NCBI GenBank assembly: GCA_024679565.1
Contig: JAIBDD010000027.1
Span: 1-35,074, forward strand
DNA length: 35,074 bases
DNA from: Bacteroidota bacterium
GTDB lineage: Bacteria > Bacteroidota > Bacteroidia > NS11-12g > UBA9320
Reading direction: 5' to 3'
Numbering within the stretch: position 1 is the first letter of the stretch; every line of letters begins with the position of its first letter. Shown in pieces: positions 8,519 to 17,354 of this stretch. A program made the translations under genes and the position numbers. Below the pieces are notes generated by a model. The model had not been told where the DNA came from and searched no databases. It saw only the letters and a list, made by a program, of their open reading frames with translations.

Positions 8519-9028
8519 TCATGGGTTGACTTTCGAAATTTTATCATGAATTTCCCCCACCTTCATTAAGGCCGCAGAACCATACCATGGTTTCAATTCC
8601 ATAATCAAACTTCCCGCTGGAATTGCTGGGTCTGTATGGGTAAGGTTCTCCGCTTCTTCAACGGTTTTAACATCAAAAATGTATATCCCTCGTAAATCTC
8701 CGGTATCTAAAAAAGGTCCGGCCAAAACCAATTTACCTTCTTCAGACAATCTATGAATATTGTCGAGATGGGCACGCTGCAACTCCATAGATTTTATAGA
8801 ATCCAACGTTCTGTTGGGTCCCCTCTTCAAAAATGCCATCACGTATTGATGCATTCCATACATGTCTGCGCTAAGAGATTTTGCCATTAGCGAATCGTAT
8901 TTCTCCTCTTTTTGATCTGATTGTGTCGACTCAGAAACCTCTTGAGTACATGAACAAAAAAACAAAGAGACAAAAGAAAAGGTGAAGACAATGCTAAATA
9001 GATATAGGGTGCTTTGTGGAGCTTTCAT
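8519..9028 (-). CDS. YCII-domain lipoprotein
   Basis: I place the start at 9028 (MKAPQSTLYLF), giving 169 residues with a signal segment and a lipobox ending in FFCSC, so a lipidated envelope protein is likely. The 9058 start adds ten residues. The C-terminal part (about 55-155) matches YCII-related domains: QYVMAFLKRGPNR, then HLDNIHRLSEEGKLVLAGPF, LRGIYIFDVKTVEEAENL and DPAIPAGSLIMELKPWYGS. YciI-like proteins have a ferredoxin-like fold with a conserved His-Asp pair; their reactions are mostly unknown. It is convergent to the LytTR gene and divergent from the T9SS cargo gene. Confidence 0.82.
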   Translation of the reverse strand: MKAPQSTLYLFSIVFTFSFVSLFFCSCTQEVSESTQSDQKEEKYDSLMAKSLSADMYGMHQYVMAFLKRGPNRTLDSIKSMELQRAHLDNIHRLSEEGKLVLAGPFLDTGDLRGIYIFDVKTVEEAENLTHTDPAIPAGSLIMELKPWYGSAALMKVGEIHDKISKVNP

Positions 9029-9073
9029 AAGCAACGAACTTATCAATTTATGTAGCATATAAAAATAAGAGTG

Positions 9074-9081
9074 TAATTTTG
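9074..9081 (+). promoter_or_regulatory. -7 box TAATTTTG of the T9SS cargo gene
   Basis: Exact match to TAnnTTTG, ending 15 nt before the ATG at 9097. It overlaps the TTG that would otherwise be read as an upstream start at 9079, which argues for the ATG. Confidence 0.6.
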
Positions 9082-9096
9082 ATTAAACTGTTCATT

Positions 9097-11211
9097 ATGC
9101 AAACTTCTTTTTTACGTAAGGTTGGCTTACTCCTAATTGTTGTTGCAGCTTCTTTCATAACGAGTTCCGCTCAAACTTTTAAAATTTCTCCAAACGGCAC
9201 AGTCAATTTATGCAGTGGTGAAACTTTGACAATCGAAGCATCTTCTGGTTTCGCTAAATATAGTTGGAGCAATAGGGCAACAACCCGCGTTATTAAGGTA
9301 ACCACTTCTGGTAAATACATCTGCACCGCCTCAGACAAATCAGGCAAAACATACACTGATACGGTACGCGTAAATGTTGTCTATGCTATTCAACCTAAAC
9401 TTACTGTTTCGCCATCTAACAGGACTGTGTGCCTTGGTGATTCATTAAGAATTGATGTAGTAAATAAGTTTAAGGCATACGAATGGAGTGATAAATCCAC
9501 AAAATCATATTTGGTTCTCTATCCCAAAACCTCTGGATATGTGACGCTGTTGGTTACTGATTCTAATGGTTGTAAAGCAGATACAAGGGTACAATACAGC
9601 GTTAAAAACTGCGGTTCTACTTCAGGATGTGACAGTCTTATTGGTGCTTGGCCTGATTCAATATTATGTGGGTCGAAGGACTCTGTAATATTAGAAGCAC
9701 GAAGTAGTTTTGCAAATTACTTGTGGAATGATGGAAGCACCGCACGAATTAAAGTTATCAAATATCCTGGAACCTACACGCTAAAGGCCAAAGACAAAAA
9801 TGGGAACGCATGTTACGATACCATTGTCATTACTGGTGGTTCGGGTAGGTTGACCATAACGGCTAAATCAAAAGAAATTTGCAAAGGGGATTCTGTTGAA
9901 CTTGTGGCCTCAGAAGGCTTTAAGAAGTACGTTTGGAATACAGGTAGTAAGTATCGTAAGGTTGTTGTAAAACCTACGACTACAACCGGATATTTAGTAA
10001 CAGCGACCGATAGTTTTGGCTGCGAATACAAAGAAGACATTAAAATAACGGTCAAGTCGTGTGACGATTGCGATGATTTATTAGGTTCCTCTAAAAAAGT
10101 GCTTTGCGGAGATAAAGATTCAGTCATTCTTGAAGCAAAATCAGGATTTAAAACATACAAGTGGAGCACTGGGAGTAATGATCGCGTAATTAAGGTTACT
10201 AAAAAAGGATGGTATGTACTTACAGCTAAAACGCAATGGGGTAAAGAGTGCAAAGACAGTATTTATATTGGTAAAGGCGACAAAGAATTAAAAGCGTATA
10301 CAAACCCCAATCCTGCCATAGTATGTCCTGGCGACAAAGTGGTAATTGAGGTAACAGGCGGTTTTAAATCCTATTGGTGGAATACTGGCCATCGATACAA
10401 TCGAGCTGTACTCAACTTAAAAGAAACCAAAAAGGTAGTAATTGAGGCAGAAGACTCTAACGGCTGTGGTGCCCGCATAGAAGTGAAGATCATAGTGAAG
10501 GATACATGTGACAAGTGCCCACGTATTATTGACTACTGGCCTAAAAAGACTTTATGTGGCGACAAGGATTCAATTAGCCTTGAAGCAAAAAGTGGCTATA
10601 AAAATTATGTGTGGAGTACACGTGAAACAGGTCGTGCCATATGGGTGACAAAGAAAGGCTGGTACTATCTAGATTTTAAAGACTCGTCTGGAAATGCGTG
10701 CAGAGATAGTATTTACATTGGAAGCGGATCTTCGAAAAGTTTAAAAATAGAAGTTAAACCAGGTAAACCTTGGTGTATCGGTGATACCGTTTACGTCAGC
10801 GCATCAAAAGGATTTAAATCTTATGCTTGGAACACCCGCAGCAAAGACCGCATCATTGAAGTTGTGTTAAATGAAAAGAAAAAACTGGTGGTTGAAGCGC
10901 TTGATTCAAATGGCTGTGAAGCCCGGGCAGAATTCGTTATAGAGCCTGATTCTTGTAATTCGTCCATAGACTTAATTTCAAAGATTAATCTATCCATTAC
11001 GCCAAATCCAGTTCAAAACGTTGTAACCATTTCTGCTAACTTGTCTTTAACTCAAATAAAGGTTGTTACCATATCTGGGAAGACGATAATGAATACTTAC
11101 CCAATCGGTAACACGCAGACCTTAAATCTTTTTGAATTACCGGCAGGTATCTATTTGATTGATGTACAAACACCAAAAGGTGACGTTCATCAAAAAATTA
11201 TCAAGGAGTAA
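9097..11211 (+). CDS. T9SS-secreted protein with eight Cys-containing repeats
   Basis: The start is ATG 9097 (MQTSFLRKVG), giving 704 residues with a signal peptide ending near TSSAQT. Eight repeats of about 70-85 residues follow. Each starts with a Cys-x-Gly/Lys-Asp strand, has a central W in KSYxWNTGS-like motifs, and ends in TAxDxxGxxC-like segments. They alternate between two types: one with CGDKDSV...CxDSIYIG and one with CxGDxV...DSNGCEAR. This makes four A-B pairs. The last 75 residues (ITPNPVQNVVTISAN ... LPAGIYLIDVQTPKG ... KIIKE) are a type A T9SS sorting domain. The protein is therefore exported through the type IX system and attached or released at the surface. The repeats resemble Ig/PKD-like adhesin modules, but that fold is inferred. 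Confidence 0.9.
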   Translation: MQTSFLRKVGLLLIVVAASFITSSAQTFKISPNGTVNLCSGETLTIEASSGFAKYSWSNRATTRVIKVTTSGKYICTASDKSGKTYTDTVRVNVVYAIQPKLTVSPSNRTVCLGDSLRIDVVNKFKAYEWSDKSTKSYLVLYPKTSGYVTLLVTDSNGCKADTRVQYSVKNCGSTSGCDSLIGAWPDSILCGSKDSVILEARSSFANYLWNDGSTARIKVIKYPGTYTLKAKDKNGNACYDTIVITGGSGRLTITAKSKEICKGDSVELVASEGFKKYVWNTGSKYRKVVVKPTTTTGYLVTATDSFGCEYKEDIKITVKSCDDCDDLLGSSKKVLCGDKDSVILEAKSGFKTYKWSTGSNDRVIKVTKKGWYVLTAKTQWGKECKDSIYIGKGDKELKAYTNPNPAIVCPGDKVVIEVTGGFKSYWWNTGHRYNRAVLNLKETKKVVIEAEDSNGCGARIEVKIIVKDTCDKCPRIIDYWPKKTLCGDKDSISLEAKSGYKNYVWSTRETGRAIWVTKKGWYYLDFKDSSGNACRDSIYIGSGSSKSLKIEVKPGKPWCIGDTVYVSASKGFKSYAWNTRSKDRIIEVVLNEKKKLVVEALDSNGCEARAEFVIEPDSCNSSIDLISKINLSITPNPVQNVVTISANLSLTQIKVVTISGKTIMNTYPIGNTQTLNLFELPAGIYLIDVQTPKGDVHQKIIKE

Positions 11212-11232
11212 CGGTCCAAAGGCAGTGCCGTG

Positions 11233-12690
11233 TTAACCCAGATAACCACCTAATAGGTCTGTAAACGATGTTTTGTCCTCATAGAACTTGCGACTGAGTT
11301 TTGAATGCTCAGCAAGGCCATACAGTATGAATTCCATCCATACGTATTTATCCATTTTCCCAGAATCCGATATATAGGTATCAACTGTGGCACCTAAACC
11401 ATGCACTTTGTTTAGTTCCCTAGCATAATTTGCATCTGAGGTGTCAAAATCGATTTGAAGGCTTTTCCCGTTTTCAAACCATTCTAATACATTGCCAAAC
11501 GGGTCTGACTCCTCTTTATCACGTTTGTCTGTGATGGGCAAATATTTTTCAAAAAGGGTTCGAATGGCTTTGCCTATTAAAATGTTAGCAACGTTATAGG
11601 ACCCCTCTTGCTCTCCCTCATATACCATTTCAATTTTACCGGTAATACTCGGAATGATTCCGTGTAAATCGCTTATGCGTGCGGTAGTTTTTTTGTCCCG
11701 ATTTAGGTGCGCACGACGTTCCGCGTTGCTCACTAAATTCTCGAGTGCCGTAATACTTAACCTAGCCGAAACGCCACTTTTATGGTCTACATATTCGTTG
11801 TCACGCGCTTCCATGACCACTTGTTCCACTAAGTCTTTTAGCAGCTCTGGAACGGTTACTGTTTTTTGCTGAGCATCTGTTAGTCGTGCCTCTTGCTCCG
11901 TTATTTTCTTAGCCAGCTCGATGCTTTTTGGATAATGGGTTAATATTTGACTCCCTATTCTGTCTTTTAATGGTGTTACAATACTGCCTCGATTGGTGTA
12001 ATCTTCAGGGTTTGCGGTAAAAACGAATTGCGTATCTAACCTTAGCCTAAATTTAAACCCGCGAATTTGGACATCGCCTTCTTGTAAAATATTAAACAAT
12101 GCCACTTGTATTCGTGCTTGCAAATCAGGCATTTCGTTGATTACAAAAATGCACCTGTTTGCACGAGGAATAATTCCAAAATGTATAACACGTTCGTCGT
12201 TATAGGTCAGCTTTTCGTTTACTGCTTTAATTGGATCAACGTCACCAATCAAATCTGCTACCGAAACATCTGGAGTCGCTAATTTTTCAACGTATCGGTC
12301 GCTTCTATGCAACCAAGTAATTGGCGTTTCGTCTCCTTTTTCGGCAACGATTTTTTTTCCAAAAAAACTGATTGGGGCAAGTGGATCGTCATTAAGTTCT
12401 GAGCCTTCAATAACAGGAATATACTCGTCTAACAGGTGCACAAGCATTCGAGCCAATTTTGTTTTGGCTTGACCTCTTAAGCCCAATAAGTTTATGTTGT
12501 GCCGACTTAATATCGCACGTTCTATGTCGGGAATTACCGTATGCTCAAACCCCCAAATACCTGGAAACGTAGCTTCCTTTTTTGATAGTTTATCAAGCAA
12601 GTTTGCTCTTAATTCTTCCTTTATTGATTTTGACGTGTACCCAGACGCTTTCAGTTCGCCGAGTGACTTAATACTTTGAATTTTTGTCAA
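11233..12690 (-). CDS. MoxR/ChlI-type AAA+ ATPase
   Basis: The 485-residue protein has a Walker A motif at 70-77 (GLRGQAKT) and a Walker B at 181-186 (IFVINE), followed by LQARIQVALFNILQEGDVQIRG and the sensor-1 region FVFTANPEDYTNRGSIVTPLKDRIG. These are typical of the AAA+ clade that includes MoxR and magnesium-chelatase subunit I. The C-terminal 220 residues are helical and of unknown role. It starts 2 nt after the VWA gene stop, a coupled pair comparable to MoxR-VWA or ChlI/ChlD systems, where the ATPase remodels a target together with a metal-binding partner. No chelatase or porphyrin genes are nearby, so the substrate is unknown. Confidence 0.88.
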   Translation of the reverse strand: MTKIQSIKSLGELKASGYTSKSIKEELRANLLDKLSKKEATFPGIWGFEHTVIPDIERAILSRHNINLLGLRGQAKTKLARMLVHLLDEYIPVIEGSELNDDPLAPISFFGKKIVAEKGDETPITWLHRSDRYVEKLATPDVSVADLIGDVDPIKAVNEKLTYNDERVIHFGIIPRANRCIFVINEMPDLQARIQVALFNILQEGDVQIRGFKFRLRLDTQFVFTANPEDYTNRGSIVTPLKDRIGSQILTHYPKSIELAKKITEQEARLTDAQQKTVTVPELLKDLVEQVVMEARDNEYVDHKSGVSARLSITALENLVSNAERRAHLNRDKKTTARISDLHGIIPSITGKIEMVYEGEQEGSYNVANILIGKAIRTLFEKYLPITDKRDKEESDPFGNVLEWFENGKSLQIDFDTSDANYARELNKVHGLGATVDTYISDSGKMDKYVWMEFILYGLAEHSKLSRKFYEDKTSFTDLLGGYLG

Positions 12691-12692
12691 TG

Positions 12693-13784
12693 TTATCGTG
12701 TTTTTCGTTTGTTATTGGCATAATCGTGAATTACAAACTGACCTAAGTGGTCCAATCCGCTGTAAAACGCTTTTCCCTTTGCTTCCTCTGTAAATTCAGA
12801 TATAAATTGTTGTAAATAAGGATCTTGCGCAATCATAAATGTCGTGACATTTATCTTTTGTCTTCTGCAGGACGCCGCCTCATTTAATGTCTTGTTTATT
12901 ATTTTTCGGTCCAACCCAAAGCTGTTTTTATAATACGTCCCATTCTCGTTTAAGCAACTTGGCTTGCCATCTGTAATCATCAAAATCTGCTTATTCGGAT
13001 TACGTTTACGCTTCAATAAATCCTGAGCCAGTTGCAATCCAGCAACCGTATTTGTATGATATGGCCCAACTTGCAGGTAAGGCAAATCTTTGAGTTTAAT
13101 TTCCCAAGCATCGTTGCCAAATACAATGATGTCTAACGTGTCTTTTGGAAACTTCGTATGAATGTATTCAGCCAAAGCCATGGCTACTTTTTTTGCTGGC
13201 GTAATTCTATCTTCCCCGTAAAGTATCATGCTATGACTGATGTCAATCATTAATACGGAGCTTGTTTGCGTTTTGAGGTCTGTTTCTCGAACCAAAAGAT
13301 CATCGGCAGACAGCATCCAGTTGTCCCCGCTCATTTTGATTTGCGCGTTTAATAAACTTTCCGTCAGGGCAATTTTATCTAAACCGTCGCCAAAAGAATA
13401 GTTGCGTAATTCAGGTTGAACTTCATCGCCTTTTCCGCTGAATTTACTATTGTGGTCTCCATGTCCGGATTTGCGAATCTTGCCGAATATTTCATGTAAC
13501 GCTGATTTACGGATGGACTGCTCCATTTTTGACGACATCGCCATCACTTCACCTTCTTCATCTCTTAAATAACCTTTGTCTTTAAGGTCTTGAATGAAAT
13601 CGCCCATGCCATACTCATCGGTAGTGATATTATGCTCCCTGTCAATTTCATTCATCCAGTCTAACGCTTCCGCAACATCTCCACTTGTATGAATGAGTAA
13701 TTCTTTAAACAAATCAAACAACCTGTCAAACGGTTCTTGGTGGCTTCCTTTATCAATAAATTTTCCGAATTGAATTCCTCTCAT
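12693..13784 (-). CDS. VWA-domain partner of the AAA+ ATPase
   Basis: A 363-residue cytosolic protein. The first 170 residues are mainly helical and charged. The von Willebrand A domain covers about 172-350, with a MIDAS motif DISHS at 181-185 (DxSxS), a LMITDGKPS strand for the further acidic ligand, and a conserved VAGLQLAQ helix. It probably binds a divalent metal and forms a complex with the neighbouring ATPase, by analogy with MoxR-VWA and magnesium-chelatase I/D pairs. A near-consensus -7 box (TACATTTA on the minus strand, plus positions 13797-13804) lies upstream. No signal peptide is present, so this is not an adhesin-type VWA. Confidence 0.87.
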   Translation of the reverse strand: MRGIQFGKFIDKGSHQEPFDRLFDLFKELLIHTSGDVAEALDWMNEIDREHNITTDEYGMGDFIQDLKDKGYLRDEEGEVMAMSSKMEQSIRKSALHEIFGKIRKSGHGDHNSKFSGKGDEVQPELRNYSFGDGLDKIALTESLLNAQIKMSGDNWMLSADDLLVRETDLKTQTSSVLMIDISHSMILYGEDRITPAKKVAMALAEYIHTKFPKDTLDIIVFGNDAWEIKLKDLPYLQVGPYHTNTVAGLQLAQDLLKRKRNPNKQILMITDGKPSCLNENGTYYKNSFGLDRKIINKTLNEAASCRRQKINVTTFMIAQDPYLQQFISEFTEEAKGKAFYSGLDHLGQFVIHDYANNKRKTR

Positions 13785-13953
13785 TTTTCGCGTTGCGGTA
13801 AATGTACCACATTATGAAACAGTAAACTGTTTGTATTGTTTGGCTAAACCGTTGGAATTCAGTTCTGTAATTCTACTGTCAAATGGCAAATATCATAAAC
13901 CTATTTTGCCTCTATTGTGTTATATTTAGTGTTGAAGAATAAAATATACTATA

Positions 13954-14130
13954 ATGACGAACTTAGCTTGCCCCAACTGCCACCATCACAAGTTTGAAAT
14001 CAAACCTGTATCTGGCAACAAATTACTTGACAAAATCGAAAAAACCTTAGTTTCTGTGGGATTTCCTACGAAATGGTTTCAGAACATTTTGATGCGTTGT
14101 AAAACGTGTAAATACTACTGGCGCGCATAG
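13954..14130 (+). CDS. Small zinc-ribbon protein, 58 aa
   Basis: The frame encodes 58 residues beginning MTNLACPNCHHHKFEI and ending MRCKTCKYYWRA. Two Cys pairs, CPNC (residues 6-9) and CKTC (49-52), form a four-Cys zinc ribbon separated by about 40 residues, with the helix-like LLDKIEKTLVSVGFPTKWFQNIL between. The ribbon is plausible, but the function is unknown; such small proteins often bind zinc or nucleic acid. It is convergent with the DUF4468 gene, three bases from its stop. A near -7 box (TATATTTA) lies at about 13921-13928. Short length is the reason for moderate confidence. Confidence 0.7.
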   Translation: MTNLACPNCHHHKFEIKPVSGNKLLDKIEKTLVSVGFPTKWFQNILMRCKTCKYYWRA

Positions 14131-14133
14131 CGA

Positions 14134-14670
14134 CTACCAATCATCTTGCTTTTCAGCCTCTCCTATTTTCATATAGCTTTCCAAACTTTCAGTTAACGCG
14201 TCAAAGTATTTTATCGTTTGTTCTATATATGAAGTGTACTCGGGTTTACTATAGTTGTTTTGTGTGGTATCTGCCCATTGGCTAACATCATAGTAAGAAG
14301 GCTTTTCCCAACGTATTCCATCAATAACATATCTATACTTACCATCTTTAAACTGTAGTGTAATTTGGTAGGAAACATAACCTGCATTTGGATTAACCCT
14401 CCCTTTATCCTCTACTCTCGACAATTTATACCTTGCCCGGCCAACAATTTTTCCTCCTTCGGCATCTTGTGTTTTCATTACACCATTTGGGTTCACATAA
14501 TACTTGTTGATCCATGCAACCCCTCTGTCGTATAACTTCTGCTTGGTCAATCCGGCTATTGCAGCTCCATTTTTGTATTCCGCTTTGCCTGAGTCATCAC
14601 TTATTGGAATTTCTTGAGCATAAGAATTGGAAGCGATTAAACAGAAGCAAAGTAGTTGTAAAAGTCTCAT
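14134..14670 (-). CDS. Secreted DUF4468-like protein
   Basis: The 178-residue product has a signal peptide (MRLLQLLCFCLIASNSYA) and a domain starting around residue 38. The pattern KQKLYDRGVAWINKYYVNPNGVMKTQDAEGGKIVGRARYKL resembles DUF4468, a TBP-like fold family of Bacteroidota envelope proteins without a known role. The strand-rich middle ends in YRYVIDGIRW, followed by a helical tail of about 40 residues. The gene is alone on the minus strand and convergent to the zinc-ribbon gene. The family call is from pattern recall. Confidence 0.72.
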   Translation of the reverse strand: MRLLQLLCFCLIASNSYAQEIPISDDSGKAEYKNGAAIAGLTKQKLYDRGVAWINKYYVNPNGVMKTQDAEGGKIVGRARYKLSRVEDKGRVNPNAGYVSYQITLQFKDGKYRYVIDGIRWEKPSYYDVSQWADTTQNNYSKPEYTSYIEQTIKYFDALTESLESYMKIGEAEKQDDW

Positions 14671-14763
14671 AGTGTTTTATTGTAAATTAAGAACGCAATT
14701 TATTTGTTTTGATTATCTAATCCATAAACTGTTCCAAACATGTTATGCTTCATCCACAAAGCA

Positions 14764-14771
14764 TACATTTG
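14764..14771 (+). promoter_or_regulatory. -7 box TACATTTG
   Basis: Exact TAnnTTTG match, ending 4 nt before the GTG at 14776. It lies inside the longer frame that could start at 14740, which argues that the real start is the GTG. Confidence 0.65.
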
Positions 14772-14775
14772 CCCT

Positions 14776-15426
14776 GTGAATTTTCTATCTCATTACTACT
14801 TTGATCACCAAGAAGGTAACCCTTACTTTAACCTTGGTTTGATATTTCCCGACATCGTAAGAAATTTTGTGCGCGGTAGTAAACTCAATTTTACCATTGA
14901 CATGAAAGACACACCATCAGCTGATTCACTGCAAAAAGGGTGTATACAACATGTCCAAAGTGATAAGATTTTTCACGCATGGGATGGATTTATTGAGGCC
15001 ATGGATTTCGCAACCGACTTCATGCGAAATAGTCCACTAAACTTTCAGAAGGATTGGTTCATCGCCCATATACTTGTTGAATTAACAATGGATCACTATT
15101 TAATTCTGAATAACCCAAATCTGGCTAGTAAGCTGTACACGGATTTCGAAATAGTAGATACAGAACATATTCATTCTTTCTTACGACGTAATGATTTCTC
15201 TAAATTTGATTTATTCCAAATGGGTTTTGACCGTTTTATGAAGGTCCGATACCTTGAATCGTACACAGAACCTAATAATATTGTGTATGCTTTAGGTCGG
15301 ATTTGTACTAAAATGAGATTACCGCCGTTTTCGGAAGAACAGAAGCAATTGTTAAAATCAATCATAACGGAATTGAACGACAAAATGCCGCCGATGGTTG
15401 AAGACCTGAAAGTCGAATTGAAATAA
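14776..15426 (+). CDS. Acyl-carrier-protein phosphodiesterase-like (AcpH-like) protein
   Basis: Starting at GTG 14776 gives a 216-residue protein beginning (V/M)NFLSHYYFDHQEGN, which resembles the AcpH family start (NFLAHLYLA type). Conserved features are the LGLIFPDIVRNFVRG stretch near residues 22-36, H and D in HVQSDKIFHAW and HILVELTMDHYLIL, probable metal ligands of this HD-like phosphodiesterase fold. AcpH cleaves the phosphopantetheine arm from acyl carrier protein. The Bacteroidota members are less studied, so the reaction is inferred. Its stop overlaps the next start (TAATG), indicating translational coupling with the PorV-like gene. Confidence 0.72.
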   Translation: MNFLSHYYFDHQEGNPYFNLGLIFPDIVRNFVRGSKLNFTIDMKDTPSADSLQKGCIQHVQSDKIFHAWDGFIEAMDFATDFMRNSPLNFQKDWFIAHILVELTMDHYLILNNPNLASKLYTDFEIVDTEHIHSFLRRNDFSKFDLFQMGFDRFMKVRYLESYTEPNNIVYALGRICTKMRLPPFSEEQKQLLKSIITELNDKMPPMVEDLKVELK

Positions 15427-16502
15427 TGAAGAAACTACTCTACCCAATCATTCTTTTGTTTGTGAGCATTTCATGTTTCGGACAAGGAACACCAAAGTAC
15501 TCAAACGAGTTCCTTTTTGTTGGAGTTGGTGCCAAAAGTTTTGGCATGTCTCAATCTGTAATTGCGTCGGTTGATGACGTCACGGCTGGATACTGGAATC
15601 CTGCAGGTTTGGTTCACTTAAAAGACAACATTCAGTTGAGTTACATGCACTCAAATTATTTTGCTGGAATCGCCAACTATGATTATAGTGGCCTTGCATT
15701 TAAAGCAGGAGAAAACAATGTTATGGCGTTTTCTTTTGTTCGAATGGGGGTAGACGGCATTCCTAACACCCTAGATATATGGAAGAACGGCCAGCTTAAT
15801 TACGACCTGATTACAGAATTTTCGGCCGTTGATTATTCTTTCATGTTTAGCTATGCCCAAAAATTATTAAAAGATGGGTTAAGTTTTGGAGGATCAGCCA
15901 AAATTATCCGACGGAAAGCAGGTGAATTTGCCTCAGCATGGGGTTTCGGTATCGATGCCGGACTTCAGTATAAATTAGAAAACAACTGGAGGTTTGCTTT
16001 AGTAGCAAGAGATGTTACAAGTACTTTTAACGCTTGGAACTTCACGTTTACAGACGCCCAAAAAGATGTATTGACACAACAAAACCAAGAAATACCGAAA
16101 AACTCCTTAGAAATAACACTGCCTAGACTTGTTTTAGGTGCAGCAAAGCGAATTGACTTTGGTGATGATTATTCGTTCGATGCTGAACTTAACGCTGACT
16201 TAACTACCGATGGTAAACGGAACACCGTGTTAAAAACAGACGTCGTGAGTGTTGATCCTCATCTCGGCATACAATTTGGTTATGCTGATCTCGTATTTTT
16301 ACGTGGAGGTGTTGGCAATATCCAGAAAGTCACAGACATCGACAACAAAGAATTGTGGTCGTTTCAACCCAATATTGGTGTTGGCGTCAACTTAGACAAA
16401 TTTGCTATTGATTACGCGATGGCTAATGTAGCTACCACAGCTGCTACCAATTACTCACACGTGTTCTCTATAAGATTTAAATTTAACTCAACCGAAGAAT
16501 AA
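15426..16502 (+). CDS. PorV-like outer-membrane protein (PorV2)
   Basis: The 358-residue protein has a signal peptide (through ISCFGQG), then the PorV/PorQ family signature KYSNEFLFVGVGAKSFGMSQ and DDVTAGYWNPAGLVHL at residues 26-63. The rest is a strand-rich barrel with a Phe-containing final strand VFSIRFKF. The PorV family forms outer-membrane barrels; PorV itself serves as a shuttle in type IX secretion, and the version with this N-terminal signature is often called PorV2, whose exact role is unclear. Its presence agrees with the T9SS cargo at 9097. It is coupled to the upstream gene by a one-base overlap. Confidence 0.85.
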   Translation: MKKLLYPIILLFVSISCFGQGTPKYSNEFLFVGVGAKSFGMSQSVIASVDDVTAGYWNPAGLVHLKDNIQLSYMHSNYFAGIANYDYSGLAFKAGENNVMAFSFVRMGVDGIPNTLDIWKNGQLNYDLITEFSAVDYSFMFSYAQKLLKDGLSFGGSAKIIRRKAGEFASAWGFGIDAGLQYKLENNWRFALVARDVTSTFNAWNFTFTDAQKDVLTQQNQEIPKNSLEITLPRLVLGAAKRIDFGDDYSFDAELNADLTTDGKRNTVLKTDVVSVDPHLGIQFGYADLVFLRGGVGNIQKVTDIDNKELWSFQPNIGVGVNLDKFAIDYAMANVATTAATNYSHVFSIRFKFNSTEE

Positions 16503-16514
16503 CCATTTAGCTAA

Positions 16515-17354
16515 ATGAAAGTAGGAATAGTAGGAGCAGGAACAATGGGTGCTGGAATTGCACAAGTTTGTGCCATGGCCGGTCATCATGTTATTCTATT
16601 TGACGTTAATTCCGAAGCACTAAACAAAGCCTCAGTAGCTATTGAAAAGAATCTTGACAAAGGCATTTCAATAGGTAAAATCACAGAGGAGGTCAAATCT
16701 AAAGCACTTGCACTCATTGAAAATACCAACAATCTTAATGAATTGAAGGTTGACCTCGTCATTGAAGCGATTGTAGAACGCCTTGATGTGAAGACAAAGC
16801 TTTTTCAAGATCTTGCTGAAATAAACGGCCCCAAAACAGTATTGGCAACAAATACGTCTTCTATTCCGATTACTCAGATATCCGCCGCTATTCCACATCC
16901 AGAGAGGGTTGTTGGTATTCACTTTTTTAATCCAGCACACATTATGAAGTTGGTTGAAGTAGTGAGTGGCGCACATACATCGCCTGAAATTGCGAAATTC
17001 GCTTTCGACTTTGTTAAGGAGATTAAAAAAACGCCCATTATGGCCAAAGACTCCCCTGGGTTTATCGTTAACCGAGTTGCGCGACACTATTACGTTGAAG
17101 GGTTGAAGATTTTAGAAGAAAACGTGGCTTCTCATTCTGATATTGATGAATTGTTACAGTCAAGTGGGTTTAAAATGGGTCCTTTTAAACTGATGGACTT
17201 AATAGGAGTAGAAACCAATTTTTCTGTGACTGAGTCGATGTACAACCTTTTTTATCAAGACAGTAAATTCAGACCAAGCCGTATTCAAAAACAAAAAGTT
17301 GATGCAGGCCACCATGGTCGAAAGTCAGGCAAAGGATTTTACACATATGCATAA
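16515..17354 (+). CDS. 3-hydroxyacyl-CoA dehydrogenase (3-hydroxybutyryl-CoA type)
   Basis: The 279-residue enzyme is of the short stand-alone type. The N-terminal Rossmann fold starts VGIVGAGTMGAGIAQVCA (GxGxxG, residues 6-11). The catalytic region includes NTSSIPIT, GIHFFNPAHIMKLVEVV with the catalytic His and SPGFIVNRV near residue 180-190. The C-terminal domain has FKMGPFKLMDLIG and ends GHHGRKSGKGFYTYA. It oxidises 3-hydroxyacyl-CoA to 3-oxoacyl-CoA with NAD(P), in fatty-acid or butanoate metabolism. It begins 12 nt after the PorV-like gene and overlaps the next gene by 8 bp. Confidence 0.93.
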   Translation: MKVGIVGAGTMGAGIAQVCAMAGHHVILFDVNSEALNKASVAIEKNLDKGISIGKITEEVKSKALALIENTNNLNELKVDLVIEAIVERLDVKTKLFQDLAEINGPKTVLATNTSSIPITQISAAIPHPERVVGIHFFNPAHIMKLVEVVSGAHTSPEIAKFAFDFVKEIKKTPIMAKDSPGFIVNRVARHYYVEGLKILEENVASHSDIDELLQSSGFKMGPFKLMDLIGVETNFSVTESMYNLFYQDSKFRPSRIQKQKVDAGHHGRKSGKGFYTYA

